From Roseateles oligotrophus (GTDB lineage: Bacteria; Pseudomonadota; Gammaproteobacteria; Burkholderiales; Burkholderiaceae_C), in the NCBI RefSeq assembly GCF_025717515.1, contig NZ_JAJIRN010000007.1, forward strand, positions 248,001-312,000: a DNA stretch of 64,000 nt, given 5' to 3'. Both the position numbers and the translations under genes were made by a program. The notes beneath the pieces are model-generated. The model searched no databases. It was not told where the DNA came from and was given only the letters and a program-made list of their open reading frames with translations. Shown here one piece after another: positions 7,745 to 16,367 of the stretch. Position 1 is the first letter of the stretch. The number at the start of each line of letters is the position of its first letter.

Positions 7745-9934
7745 TCAGGCGGCCAGATCGGGCACAAAGGTATCCAGGCCGGCCGAGATCAACTCGGGCG
7801 AAATGTTCAAGGCCCAGGCGGTGGCGACGGCGCCCAGCACGGTGGCGGCATCAATCTCCGCCTCGCCGGCCGATTCGGCGGCCGCAAAGCGCCGCAACAA
7901 GGCATCGACATTGGCGCCGACCGTCTCCGACTGGCCATGCGCCAGCACCGCCGCGCCGCCTTGCAAGAAGACCGCCCGGCCGCCCTGCGCCCGGTGCTCG
8001 ACCAAGGCAGGAAGATCGGCGTTCAGCGCGTACAGCACGACCTCGCCGTCGCACAGATCGCTCATCTCCACCAGCAGTGGCTCCGCGGCATTGAGCACGG
8101 CCGCGCCGTCGCCCAGAACCACATCGACCTGCGTGCGCAAGACCTTGTAGAGCTGGTCCTGATTCATCACGTCGAATTCGGCCAAGCCCTCGATGCCGTC
8201 CATATCGGTGATCAGGCCGACCAGGCAGCGGTCATAGGACAGGCCGTCGCGCAGGATCGAGGCGGCGCTGTTTTCAATCACCACCGCATCGACGCCGCGG
8301 TTCATCAGCAGGCGATGCGCGGCGTCCCAGCGCACGCTGCTCTTGCGCTCGACCCGGCGCGTGCCGAGGAACAAGCCATTGCGGCAGGCCAGGCCGACAT
8401 GACGGCCATTCAGATGCAAGAGCCAGGCGACCAGGCGCGAAATCGTGTGGGTGCCGCGCGAGCCGGCCACGCCGACGATGGGGATGCGGCCGTTCTCGTC
8501 CTCGGCAAACAGATGGTCGATGATGGCCTTGCCGACCGGCTGGGGCATGCCCTCGGCCGGCTTCAGATGCATCAGCAAACCCGGGCCGGCGTTGACCTCG
8601 ACGATGGCGCCGCCTTGTTCGGCCAGCGGGCGCCCGATGTTCTCCGCCACTACATCGACGCCGGCGATATCCAGGCCGATCACGCGCGCGGCCAGGCTGA
8701 CCGCATGGGCCACATCGGGGTGAACCTCGGCGGTGCAGTCAATCGAAACATTGCCGTTGCGCTGAATCAGCACCTGGCGGCCGGCCTCGGGCACCGAGGC
8801 GATGCTCAGGCCCTGGCGCTCCAGGTCGAGCAGGATGACGCCGTCGCTGTCGGCATTGAGGCGGTTGAGCGGGTGCTCTTCGGTCAGGCCTCGGCGTGGG
8901 TCGGAGTTGATCTGCAACTCGACCAGTTCCAGCACCGTCGACTTGCCGTCGCCGATCACATAAGCGACCTCACCGCGCGCGGCCGCCACCAATTGGCCGC
9001 CGACCACCAATAAGCGGTGCTCGTTGCCGCGGATATAGCGCTCCACCAGCACCTCGCTGCCATGCCGCTCGGCCACTTCAAAGGCCGCCATCACATCAAC
9101 GCGGGTCTTCAGGTCCAGCGTGACGCCGCGGCCATGGTTGCCGTCCGAAGGCTTGACGACGACCGGCAGGCCGAGATCTTCGGCCGCTTCCCAGGCGGCC
9201 TCGGCGTTCTTGACCGCGACGCCCTCGGGCACCGGCACGCCGCAGGCCTTGAGGAGGGTCTTGGTCAGGTCCTTGTCACCGGCGATGCCTTCGGCGATCG
9301 CGCTGGTCATATCGGTCTCGGCGGTCCAGATGCGGCGCTGGCGCGCACCGTGGCCCAGCTGCACCAGATTGCCGTCGTTCAGGCGGATATGCGGGATGCG
9401 GCGGTCGGTGGCGGCGGCGACGATGGCTGCCGTCGAGGGGCCGAGGTAGCAGTCATCGAGCTTGTCGCGCACACGCGCCACTGCGGCATTGACGTCGAAG
9501 GGCTCGTCGTTGATGGTCGCCATCAGCAAGGCATGGCCCTCGGCCAAGGCGCTGCGGGCGACCTGCTCGTCGCGCGCGCGGAACACCATGCGGTAGACGC
9601 CGCGCTGGCTGGTCGAGCGGGTCTGGCCAAAGCCGGTCGGCATGCCGGCCAGGTTCAGCAGCTCGATCACGATGTGCTCGAGCACGTGACCACACCAGGT
9701 GCCTTCGACCAGACGCTGCAGAAAGCCGCCGCGCTCACCGACACCGCAATGGTGCTCGATCAGCGCCGGCATTGCCTTGGTGATGCGGTCGGTGAAGCCG
9801 TCCAGCAGATGGGTGGGCCAGTCTTCAAGCTCGCCCAGGTCCAGCCAGACTTCCAGCACGGGACGGTAGGTCCACATATTGGGGCCGCGCAAATAATTGA
9901 TGCGCAGCAGCTTGATGTCTTCTTTCTTGCTCAT
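7745..9934 (-). CDS. CphA2-like / CphA' cyanophycin synthetase paralogue, truncated Mur domain
   Basis: A 729-residue paralogue of the adjacent CphA with a similar start (LRGPNMWTYRPV). It has a complete ATP-grasp region (LPVVVKPSDGNHGRGVTLDL). The Mur-ligase-like part is degenerate: where CphA has GTNGKTTT, this protein has GSRGTHTI, so the P-loop Lys is replaced (T495). The C-terminal Mur domain is missing, making the protein about 130 residues shorter. Cyanobacterial CphA2 also keeps only the ATP-grasp activity and polymerises beta-Asp-Arg dipeptides; a similar role here is inference. It is first in the minus-strand operon, and ATG 9934 is clear. The 256 bp upstream is shared with the divergent ABC transporter. 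Confidence 0.88.
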   Translation of the reverse strand: MSKKEDIKLLRINYLRGPNMWTYRPVLEVWLDLGELEDWPTHLLDGFTDRITKAMPALIEHHCGVGERGGFLQRLVEGTWCGHVLEHIVIELLNLAGMPTGFGQTRSTSQRGVYRMVFRARDEQVARSALAEGHALLMATINDEPFDVNAAVARVRDKLDDCYLGPSTAAIVAAATDRRIPHIRLNDGNLVQLGHGARQRRIWTAETDMTSAIAEGIAGDKDLTKTLLKACGVPVPEGVAVKNAEAAWEAAEDLGLPVVVKPSDGNHGRGVTLDLKTRVDVMAAFEVAERHGSEVLVERYIRGNEHRLLVVGGQLVAAARGEVAYVIGDGKSTVLELVELQINSDPRRGLTEEHPLNRLNADSDGVILLDLERQGLSIASVPEAGRQVLIQRNGNVSIDCTAEVHPDVAHAVSLAARVIGLDIAGVDVVAENIGRPLAEQGGAIVEVNAGPGLLMHLKPAEGMPQPVGKAIIDHLFAEDENGRIPIVGVAGSRGTHTISRLVAWLLHLNGRHVGLACRNGLFLGTRRVERKSSVRWDAAHRLLMNRGVDAVVIENSAASILRDGLSYDRCLVGLITDMDGIEGLAEFDVMNQDQLYKVLRTQVDVVLGDGAAVLNAAEPLLVEMSDLCDGEVVLYALNADLPALVEHRAQGGRAVFLQGGAAVLAHGQSETVGANVDALLRRFAAAESAGEAEIDAATVLGAVATAWALNISPELISAGLDTFVPDLAA

Positions 9935-10190
9935 GGATGGCTAGCAGGTTGATGGCCGGTTCAAGGCCGAATTCATGGGATAGCTTTTTTAAACTGGCGC
10001 AATTGTGCGCTCAGTTGAGGGCGGTTTAGCGGGGCGGCCTTGGTGTCTCGAATGCAACGCTTGGCGATGCTGCCGAAGCCAATACGCTTGAATTCGGCTT
10101 CGCCCGCTCGGCGATGAGTGAAAATCCGGCCCTGAACCTTGCCGGCGACCCGTTTGAGGCGGCCGACCCAAAAATAGATTGCGTCATCAC

Positions 10191-12473
10191 ATGTCAGTTG
10201 AAGTGTCCTTGCAGCACCCGAGATGGCCCGAACTCCAAGCGCGACTGCTGCCGGACGAAAACGTGCTGGCCCCGCTGGAGGTTGACCTGGACTCGCAAAC
10301 TCGCTTCGCGCGCGGCTTGCTGGTCCTGACCGATCGGCGCTTGTTGGCCTGGGACCCGGCCGGCGCGCAATGGTCGGACTGGCCGCTCAACTTCGGCTTG
10401 CGCATGCAGATCTCGGACCATGCCGGGGTTGGATCGCTGGAGTTGTTGGATGCCGAGCGGCGCTTGGGTCTGTGGCGCTTCACATTGCAAATGAATCTGC
10501 AGGCGCAGCGTTGGCAGGATTTGTTCACGCGACGGATTGAGTCGGGTGGCGTGCAAGAGCAGGCTCAGCCCGATGAAGCCGAATATTGCCCGAGTTGCCA
10601 GGCCCCGCTGCCGCCGGAGAGCGAAGAATGCCCGGCCTGCGCGCGCGAACTGCATACGCCGCCGTCAACCTGGGTGCTGCTGCGCCTGGCCCGTTTCGCC
10701 AAGCCCTACCAAGGGCAGCTCCTGATGGGCTTCTTGCTGATGCTGGGCTCCACCGGCGCGACGCTGGTGGCGCCCTATCTGAGCATTCCGCTGATGGACC
10801 GGGTTTTGATCCCGTTCCAGGCCGGCCACAAGATTGACCCCTGGCTGGTCGCCTTGATCCTGAGCGGTTTGTTCGGTGCCTCCTTGGTGTCCTGGCTGCT
10901 GGGTTGGGCCAAGACCTATATCCTGGCGCTGGCCTCGGAGCGCATTGCCGCCGATCTGCGCACCGCCACGTTCGAGCATTTGCTGAGCCTGTCGCTGGAG
11001 TATTTCGGCAACAAGCGCACCGGCGATTTGATGTCGCGGATCGGCTCCGAGACCGACCGCATCAGCGTTTTTCTGTCCCTGCATGCCTTGGACTTCATCA
11101 CCGATGTGTTGATGCTGTTGATGACGGCGACGATCCTGTTCTCGATCAACCCCTGGCTGGCGCTGGTCACCTTGGTGCCCTTGCCCTTCATCTCCTGGAT
11201 GATCCATCTGGTGCGTGACCGCTTGCGCACCGGCTTCGAGAAGATCGACCGGGTCTGGGGCGAGGTCACCTCGGTGCTGGCCGACACCATCCCCGGCGTG
11301 CGCGTGGTCAAGGCCTTTGCGCAAGAGAAGCGCGAAGCAGAACGTTTTCGCGTCGCCAATGCCAATAACCTCAAGATCAATGACAAGCTGAACAAGACCT
11401 GGAGCCTGTTCGGCCCGACGGTCTCGCTGCTGACCGAGTTCGGCCTGCTGGTGGTCTGGGCCTTCGGCATCTACCTGGTGTCCAAGCAGGAGATCACGGT
11501 CGGTGTGCTGACTGCTTTCATCGCCTATATCGGGCGCTTTTATGGCCGCATGGATTCGATGAGCCGTATCGTTTCGGTGACGCAAAAAGCGGCCGCCGGT
11601 GCCAAGCGCATCTTCGACATCCTTGATCATCAGTCGAATGTGCCCGACCCGGTCAACCCGGTGCCGCTGCAGAACTGCAAGGGCGGGATTCAGATCCAGG
11701 ACATCGGCTTTCGCTATGGCAATCGGGCGGTGATTCGTGGTTTGTCGCTGGACATCAAGCCGGGCGAAATGATTGGTCTGGTCGGCCACAGCGGTTCGGG
11801 CAAGAGCACGCTGGTCAACCTGATCTGCCGTTTTTATGACGTCACTGAAGGCAGCATCCGGGTCGACGGGATCGATCTGCGCCGCATCGGCGTGGCCGAC
11901 TATCGCCGTCATATCGGCCTGGTGCTGCAGGAGCCGTTCTTGTTCTTCGGCACGATTGCCGAGAACATCGCTTACGGCAAGCCCGAGGCAACGCGGGCCG
12001 AGATCGTCGCCGCCGCCCGCGCCGCTCACGCGCATGAGTTCATTCTGCGGCTGCCGCAGGGCTATGACTCGCTGGTCGGCGAGCGGGGTCAGGGCTTGAG
12101 TGGCGGCGAGCGTCAGCGCATCTCGATCGCCCGCGCGCTGTTGATCGACCCGCGCATCCTGATCCTCGATGAGGCCACGTCTTCGGTCGATACCGAGACC
12201 GAGAAAGAGATTCAAAAGGCGCTGGACAACTTGGTCAAGGGCCGCACGACGATTGCGATTGCCCACCGTTTGTCGACGCTGCGCAAGGCCGACCGGCTGG
12301 TGGTGATGGACCGCGGCCAGGTGGTCGAAGAAGGGCCGCACGATGCCTTGATGGAAAAGCGCGGCGCTTATTGGCGCTTGTATGAGGCGCAGGTCAGGCG
12401 GGTGGATGCCGATGGCGAGCAGGTGATGCCGATGCTGCCGCCGAATTTGAACGCACACACGGCTCAACAATGA
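10191..12473 (+). CDS. ABC exporter-type ATPase/permease of the cyanophycin locus, with N-terminal zinc ribbon
   Basis: A 760-residue fused transporter. Residues 1-120 form an extra domain (containing LLVLTDRRLLAWD, resembling a bacterial PH-like domain). A zinc-ribbon with two CPxC knuckles (CPSCQAPLPPESEECPAC) follows near residue 130. Then comes a six-helix exporter membrane domain (about 160-460). The ATPase domain has Walker A GHSGSGKST with K538, signature LSGGERQR, Walker B ILILDEATSSVD and the AHRLS switch. Such transporters recur beside cyanophycin genes with a DUF1854 partner. Substrate is unknown; export of a peptide or regulation of polymer metabolism are guesses. The start at ATG 10191 is chosen over a TTG 12 bp upstream. 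Its stop overlaps the DUF1854 start by 4 bp. Confidence 0.88.
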   Translation: MSVEVSLQHPRWPELQARLLPDENVLAPLEVDLDSQTRFARGLLVLTDRRLLAWDPAGAQWSDWPLNFGLRMQISDHAGVGSLELLDAERRLGLWRFTLQMNLQAQRWQDLFTRRIESGGVQEQAQPDEAEYCPSCQAPLPPESEECPACARELHTPPSTWVLLRLARFAKPYQGQLLMGFLLMLGSTGATLVAPYLSIPLMDRVLIPFQAGHKIDPWLVALILSGLFGASLVSWLLGWAKTYILALASERIAADLRTATFEHLLSLSLEYFGNKRTGDLMSRIGSETDRISVFLSLHALDFITDVLMLLMTATILFSINPWLALVTLVPLPFISWMIHLVRDRLRTGFEKIDRVWGEVTSVLADTIPGVRVVKAFAQEKREAERFRVANANNLKINDKLNKTWSLFGPTVSLLTEFGLLVVWAFGIYLVSKQEITVGVLTAFIAYIGRFYGRMDSMSRIVSVTQKAAAGAKRIFDILDHQSNVPDPVNPVPLQNCKGGIQIQDIGFRYGNRAVIRGLSLDIKPGEMIGLVGHSGSGKSTLVNLICRFYDVTEGSIRVDGIDLRRIGVADYRRHIGLVLQEPFLFFGTIAENIAYGKPEATRAEIVAAARAAHAHEFILRLPQGYDSLVGERGQGLSGGERQRISIARALLIDPRILILDEATSSVDTETEKEIQKALDNLVKGRTTIAIAHRLSTLRKADRLVVMDRGQVVEEGPHDALMEKRGAYWRLYEAQVRRVDADGEQVMPMLPPNLNAHTAQQ

Positions 12474-12952
12474 GTGAATCGAATATGCCTGCTTTTCAAG
12501 CTTTGTCCCGCAACGCTTTTGGTCGCTTGGCGCTGACCGACCTGCAAGGGCGCGAGCATGCCGACATCACCGTGGTGCGCGCGCACCCGATCTCGGCGCC
12601 GGACGAGGGCGTGTCGCTGGTCGGCAGCGATGGCCATGAACTGGCCTGGATCGACAATCTGGCCGCCTTGCCCGGCGCCGAGCGCGACTTGCTGACGGCC
12701 GAATTGGCCAGCCGCGACTTCATGCCGACGATTCAGCGCATTACGTCGGTGTCCACCTTTTCTACACCAAGTCAATGGACGGTCGAGACCGACCGCGGCG
12801 AGACGCGTTTTATCTTGAAGACCGAAGAAGACATTCGTCGCCTGCCCGACGGCCGGCTCCTGATCGCCAGCAGCCATGGTCTGCAGCTGATGATTCAGGA
12901 CCGCTTTGCGCTCGACCGGGCCTCGAAGAAGTTGCTCGAGCGTTTCCTCTGA
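12470..12952 (+). CDS. DUF1854 protein, partner of the cyanophycin-locus ABC transporter
   Basis: 160 residues, cytosolic by appearance, with no signal peptide or membrane helix. It fits the DUF1854 family: an N-terminal FGRLALTDLQGREHADITVVRAHPISAPD, a central SVSTFSTPSQWTVETDRG strand-rich core and a C-terminal GLQLMIQDRFALDRASKKLLERFL. The ATGA overlap with the transporter gene implies translational coupling and suggests the two proteins work together. Family members are repeatedly found next to cyanophycin synthetases; biochemical function is not known. Its stop abuts the stop of the convergent permease gene with no bases between. Confidence 0.85.
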   Translation: MSESNMPAFQALSRNAFGRLALTDLQGREHADITVVRAHPISAPDEGVSLVGSDGHELAWIDNLAALPGAERDLLTAELASRDFMPTIQRITSVSTFSTPSQWTVETDRGETRFILKTEEDIRRLPDGRLLIASSHGLQLMIQDRFALDRASKKLLERFL

Positions 12953-13924
12953 TCAGGCCGGAATCATGCGCTGGGCGATGCCGACATAAAGCGGTATACC
13001 AGCCAGGATATTGAAGGGGAAGGTCAGCCCGAGGGACATGCCGAAGTAGAGGCTCGGATTGGCCTCCGGAATCGCATGCCGGATCACGGCAGGCACGGCA
13101 ATATAGGAGGCGCTGGCCGCCAGCACCATCAGCAAGGCCGCGTTGCCCTGCGACAGGCCGCAGATCAGGCTCAGGCCTAGGGCGATGCCGGCATGCACCA
13201 AGGGCGCGCCCAAGGCGTAGGCAATCAGCAGCGGGGGCTGTCGCTTCAAGCCGGCCATATTGCGTGCGGCCAGCAGGCCCATATCGAGCAAGAAGAAGGC
13301 CAGCATGCCCTTGAAGAGATCGCCGGCAAAGGGTTTCATCGCAGCTTGGCCGGAAGTACCGCTCAAGATACCGACCACCATCGCACCGATCAAGAGCAGT
13401 TGCGCGCCATCGGTCAAGGCCTCATGCAACACCTTGGACAAAGGGCCGGGGTTCTGGCTGCTCGCCGCGCTGCCTTGGCGGCGCCGCACGATATTGGCCA
13501 AGAGCACGGCCATGATGATGGCGGGCGATTCCATCAAGGCCATTGCCGCCGCCATATGGCCGCCGAAGGCAATCGAGTGGTTGTCCAGATACTGGACCGC
13601 GGTGATGAAGGTCACCGCGCTGACCGAGCCATAGGTGGCCGCGATGGCCGCCGCATCAAAGCCCGACAGCCAGCGGCGCAACACCAGGTAGCCCAGGCCC
13701 GGCACCAGTACTGCCAGCAGCAGAGCCAAGCCCAGGCTGACGCTTACTTCATGAGTTAGGCCGGATTCGGCCAGCGCAAATCCACCCTTCAGCCCCAAGG
13801 CCATCAATAAATAGAGGGATAGGAACTTCGAAATCTGTGGGGGTATCTCAAGATTTGACTTGAGCATGCCGGCGGCGATGCCGAACACGAAGAAGAGGAT
13901 GGCCGGGTCCAGGAAGCTCTGCAT
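12953..13924 (-). CDS. SbtA-family sodium-dependent bicarbonate permease
   Basis: 323 residues, almost entirely hydrophobic, with about ten predicted membrane segments. The protein resembles the SbtA family (Na+-dependent bicarbonate transport, formerly DUF897). MQSFLDPAILFFVFGIAAGMLKS at the start, SLYLLMALGLKGGFALAE and SGTSGQAAMKPFAGDLFKGMLAFFLLDMGLLAARN are typical. Cyanobacterial SbtA imports bicarbonate for carbon concentration. No adjacent sbtB (PII-like) regulator is seen, and the natural substrate in this organism is uncertain. It is last in a run of minus-strand genes. Confidence 0.82.
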   Translation of the reverse strand: MQSFLDPAILFFVFGIAAGMLKSNLEIPPQISKFLSLYLLMALGLKGGFALAESGLTHEVSVSLGLALLLAVLVPGLGYLVLRRWLSGFDAAAIAATYGSVSAVTFITAVQYLDNHSIAFGGHMAAAMALMESPAIIMAVLLANIVRRRQGSAASSQNPGPLSKVLHEALTDGAQLLLIGAMVVGILSGTSGQAAMKPFAGDLFKGMLAFFLLDMGLLAARNMAGLKRQPPLLIAYALGAPLVHAGIALGLSLICGLSQGNAALLMVLAASASYIAVPAVIRHAIPEANPSLYFGMSLGLTFPFNILAGIPLYVGIAQRMIPA

Positions 13925-13972
13925 GATTTGTTGTTCTTTCTAATGTTGATGCAGGCGCGGATTGTCTGTGAA

Positions 13973-14608
13973 CTAAGGATGGCGCATCAGCCATGAGGGT
14001 ATTTGCTGCGCCAGCCCGTACAACTCGAAACCCCAGAACCAGGCGGCGCAGGCGACCGCGGCGCTGAACAGGACGGAAAGCAGCGCCATCGCCATGCCGG
14101 CCAATATCGCCACACCGTCGCGCGCAACCAGGCCCAGGCCGAGCAGCATCAAGGCCAGTGCGGGGAGGAGGTTGCCAAAAGGAATCGGCAAGACGATCAA
14201 GACGGCCATCAGGCCCGCTTTGGCTGCAAGCCAGCGCTGGCTGCTGCCGTCGGATAAATGCGTTAGCCGGGGGCGAGTCAAGCGGCCCGAGCTGGCGTAA
14301 AAGCGCGCCAGCAACTGCAGCACCCGGGCCGCCCATAGGCTGGGCAGATTGAAATCTGCGACCCTTTGTGGCAGCCGCGCAGATTCGGATGTGTTGCCCC
14401 GCCACAAGGCCAAGGCCATCGCCAACAGGCCCATGCCCAGCACCGAACCCACGCCGGGCAAGGGCAGCAAGCAGGGGGCGGCCAACAAGATCAGCAAGCT
14501 GCCTGTTGCTGCCGGGCCGTGCAAGGCCGCGAGTTGCTGCAAGCTGACGCCGTCGGCGGGCAGGGCGAGAGCGGCGCTGCTCAGGCGCTCGGACAGGGCG
14601 GTGGTCAA
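13973..14608 (-). CDS. ExoD-like membrane protein
   Basis: 211 residues with three to four hydrophobic segments, matching the ExoD family first linked to exopolysaccharide and alkaline growth in rhizobia. The signature block is LLILLAAPCLLPLPGVGSVLGMGLLAMALALWRG. The start is a TTG: an in-frame stop lies just upstream and no ATG is available without losing the N terminus. It begins 27 bp after the TerB-like gene on the same strand. The role in this organism is unknown. Confidence 0.82.
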   Translation of the reverse strand: MTTALSERLSSAALALPADGVSLQQLAALHGPAATGSLLILLAAPCLLPLPGVGSVLGMGLLAMALALWRGNTSESARLPQRVADFNLPSLWAARVLQLLARFYASSGRLTRPRLTHLSDGSSQRWLAAKAGLMAVLIVLPIPFGNLLPALALMLLGLGLVARDGVAILAGMAMALLSVLFSAAVACAAWFWGFELYGLAQQIPSWLMRHP

Positions 14609-14635
14609 AAGGCGGGCTTTCTTGGCGTCAATGCA

Positions 14636-15049
14636 TCAATGCGGTGGCTGCTCTTGCAGCGCAGCATGAAGATTCCATTGCTCGACTGCGGTCAACAGCA
14701 CCAGCGACTCCCCGGCCTCGATCGTTTGATCGGCTTCGATCACCGCGATGCAGAGTTGCAATACCTTCAGGCGCAGTTGCGGATCGTCGACTTCGGCCAT
14801 CAGCGCCGCCATTGTTTTCGGTGCCACCCGGCAAATGCTCGCTTCGCCCGGACTGGCATTGTTCAGCAGATCAACGCATAGGGCTCGCATCACCTCTTGC
14901 AGCTGGATTCGGTGCAGGCCGAGTTGCGCGCAGGCGTCGAGCTCATCGAGCGTTTCAAGCTCGATGGCGGACAAGCTGCCATCGGCCAAGGCTGCCAAAG
15001 ACAGGATGCGGGCGGCTGCTTCTGGGCTGTTGCGTGGGTAAGGGCGCAT
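14636..15049 (-). CDS. small helical protein, TerB-like
   Basis: 137 residues, predicted mostly alpha-helical and acidic. The layout resembles the TerB/tellurite-resistance helical fold: an N-terminal ARILSLAALADGSLSAIELETLDEL with a Asp/Glu-containing turn, and a second similar motif (LQLCIAVIEADQTIEAGESLVLLTAVEQW). TerB-like proteins have two such repeats with metal-binding acidic residues. The assignment is by pattern only; a plain hypothetical protein is possible. It belongs to the minus-strand row between ExoD-like and the small membrane protein. Confidence 0.6.
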   Translation of the reverse strand: MRPYPRNSPEAAARILSLAALADGSLSAIELETLDELDACAQLGLHRIQLQEVMRALCVDLLNNASPGEASICRVAPKTMAALMAEVDDPQLRLKVLQLCIAVIEADQTIEAGESLVLLTAVEQWNLHAALQEQPPH

Positions 15050-15070
15050 GTTCTAGCTTGGCTTGGCGGG

Positions 15071-15226
15071 TCAGAGGAGATAGAGACTCGCGCCGGCTAG
15101 CGTGCCTGCGCCGCCGAGGCCAGCCAGGAGTCGGAAATCGCGCTGATTCTCGGCCTTGAACTCGGCATAGGCCGCGTAGAGGATGCTGGCGGCTAGGAGG
15201 ATGATGCCGAGGGCGATGGTATTCAT
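15071..15226 (-). CDS. small two-helix membrane protein
   Basis: A 51-residue protein, MNTIALGIILLAASILYAA followed by a short charged linker (EFKAENQRDF) and a second hydrophobic stretch (LLAGLGGAGTLAGASLYLL). Two membrane segments with a cytosolic or periplasmic loop are likely. The start at 15226 is chosen because longer reading upstream adds a polar, unstructured N terminus overlapping the neighbouring gene. I recognise no family. It is embedded in a same-strand gene row, which supports it being real. Confidence 0.5.
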   Translation of the reverse strand: MNTIALGIILLAASILYAAYAEFKAENQRDFRLLAGLGGAGTLAGASLYLL

Positions 15227-15284
15227 GGTGATAGGCCTTGGCTTGAACGATTGCGGTTGAAGATTTGCATGGAGGTCCAACCCT

Positions 15285-15584
15285 TCAGTCAAAAAATTCA
15301 CTCAGCCAGGACTTTTTACGGCGGGCGTGATGGCCATATTGGCTTTCTTGGCCTTGGTGCCCCTGATTGCCATGGCGTGCCGGAGCGGATGGGTAGTCCG
15401 AGTCGACGAAGTCGGCCCGCGTCCGGCCTTTGTTCGGGGTAGCGGTTTGGGCCGCAAATTCCAGCAGCTTGTCCAGCTCGCCACGGTCCAGCCAGATGCC
15501 TCGGCAGTCCGGGCAGTAGTCAATCTCGACGCCTTGACGCTCACTCATGGCGAGGGTGCTGGCGGGGCAACGGGGGCATTTCAT
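15285..15584 (-). CDS. zinc-ribbon protein, zf-TFIIB type
   Basis: 99 residues. The N-terminal half is a zf-TFIIB-like zinc ribbon: MKCPRCPASTL supplies the first CxxC, DYCPDCRGIWLDRGELDKLLE the second. The conserved GIWLDRGEL sequence is diagnostic of this small bacterial family. The C-terminal half is low-complexity with many His, Gln and Lys residues and ends in KKSWLSEFFD. Some members of this family are linked to nucleic-acid or membrane-stress functions, but nothing specific can be said. It lies 50 bp downstream of the BI-1 family gene. Confidence 0.8.
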   Translation of the reverse strand: MKCPRCPASTLAMSERQGVEIDYCPDCRGIWLDRGELDKLLEFAAQTATPNKGRTRADFVDSDYPSAPARHGNQGHQGQESQYGHHARRKKSWLSEFFD

Positions 15585-15634
15585 GAGGTGCTCACTTTGT
15601 AAAAAATGGGATTCACTGCTGCGGCTTGCGTCGA

Positions 15635-16327
15635 TTACTCGTCCGAGCCGCCGAAGCCGAACAGCGCCAGCAGGCTGGTGAACAGATTGAAGATCGACAC
15701 GAACAGACCGACGGTGGCCAAGACGTAATTGGTTTCGCCACCATTGACGATGCGGCTGGTCTCGAACAGGATCAAGCCGGCCGACAACAGCGCGACCATT
15801 GCCGAAACCGCTAGACCTAGCGCCGGGATCTGCAGGAAGACGGCGCCCAGACCGGCCAGCAACGCAATCACCATGCCGGCGAACAGGAAGCCGCCCATGA
15901 AGGAGAAGTCCTTCTTGGTCGTCAGCACATAGGACGACAGGGCCAGGAAGGTGGCGCCCGTCGCGGCCAGGGCCAACATGATGGTCTGTGCGCCGCCCGG
16001 CAAGGCCAGCGATTTGGCCAAAACGGGCCCCAGGCTATAGCCCATGAAGCCGGTCAGGGCGAACACCGCAGGTATGGCCCAGCCGCTGTTCTGCAGCTTG
16101 TGGATGGCAAACAGCAGGCCGAAGGTGGCGCCCAGCGTCAAGATCAGGCCGGGCGCCGGCAGCTTCATCGCGACACCGGCGGCTGCGACGGCGGCGCTGA
16201 ACAGCAGCGTCATCGATAGCAAGGCATAGGTGTTGCGCAGCACACGGGCTGTGGCAGGGCTGCTGACGCCGGCCGAGGTGTCGGCAAGAATGGCAGGACT
16301 GGCGTAGGTTTTGGTGGCGGTTTCCAT
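15635..16327 (-). CDS. Bax inhibitor-1 / YccA family membrane protein
   Basis: 230 residues with seven hydrophobic segments after a polar N terminus of about 30 residues. The family marks are LRNTYALLSMTLLFSAAVAAAG, GYSLGPVLA and the C-terminal NLFTSLLALFGFGGSDE. Bacterial BI-1 proteins are inner-membrane proteins; YccA of E. coli modulates the FtsH protease, and others act as pH-sensitive calcium leak channels. Which applies here is not known. The gene lies between the HPF-like and zinc-ribbon genes, same strand, with short gaps. Confidence 0.9.
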   Translation of the reverse strand: METATKTYASPAILADTSAGVSSPATARVLRNTYALLSMTLLFSAAVAAAGVAMKLPAPGLILTLGATFGLLFAIHKLQNSGWAIPAVFALTGFMGYSLGPVLAKSLALPGGAQTIMLALAATGATFLALSSYVLTTKKDFSFMGGFLFAGMVIALLAGLGAVFLQIPALGLAVSAMVALLSAGLILFETSRIVNGGETNYVLATVGLFVSIFNLFTSLLALFGFGGSDE

Positions 16328-16367
16328 GACGGTGTTTGCTTTCAGATTGAATTCGTTGCGGGAGGGT

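Noticed and set aside
9992-10016. Imperfect inverted repeat with AACTG / CAGTT arms between the two divergent cyanophycin-locus genes
   Set aside because: The arms need gaps to pair, and no T-run or second copy supports a terminator or operator.
10665-12470. 601-codon minus-strand frame opposite the ABC transporter
   Set aside because: Shadow of the transporter gene, whose Walker motifs and zinc ribbon show the true strand.
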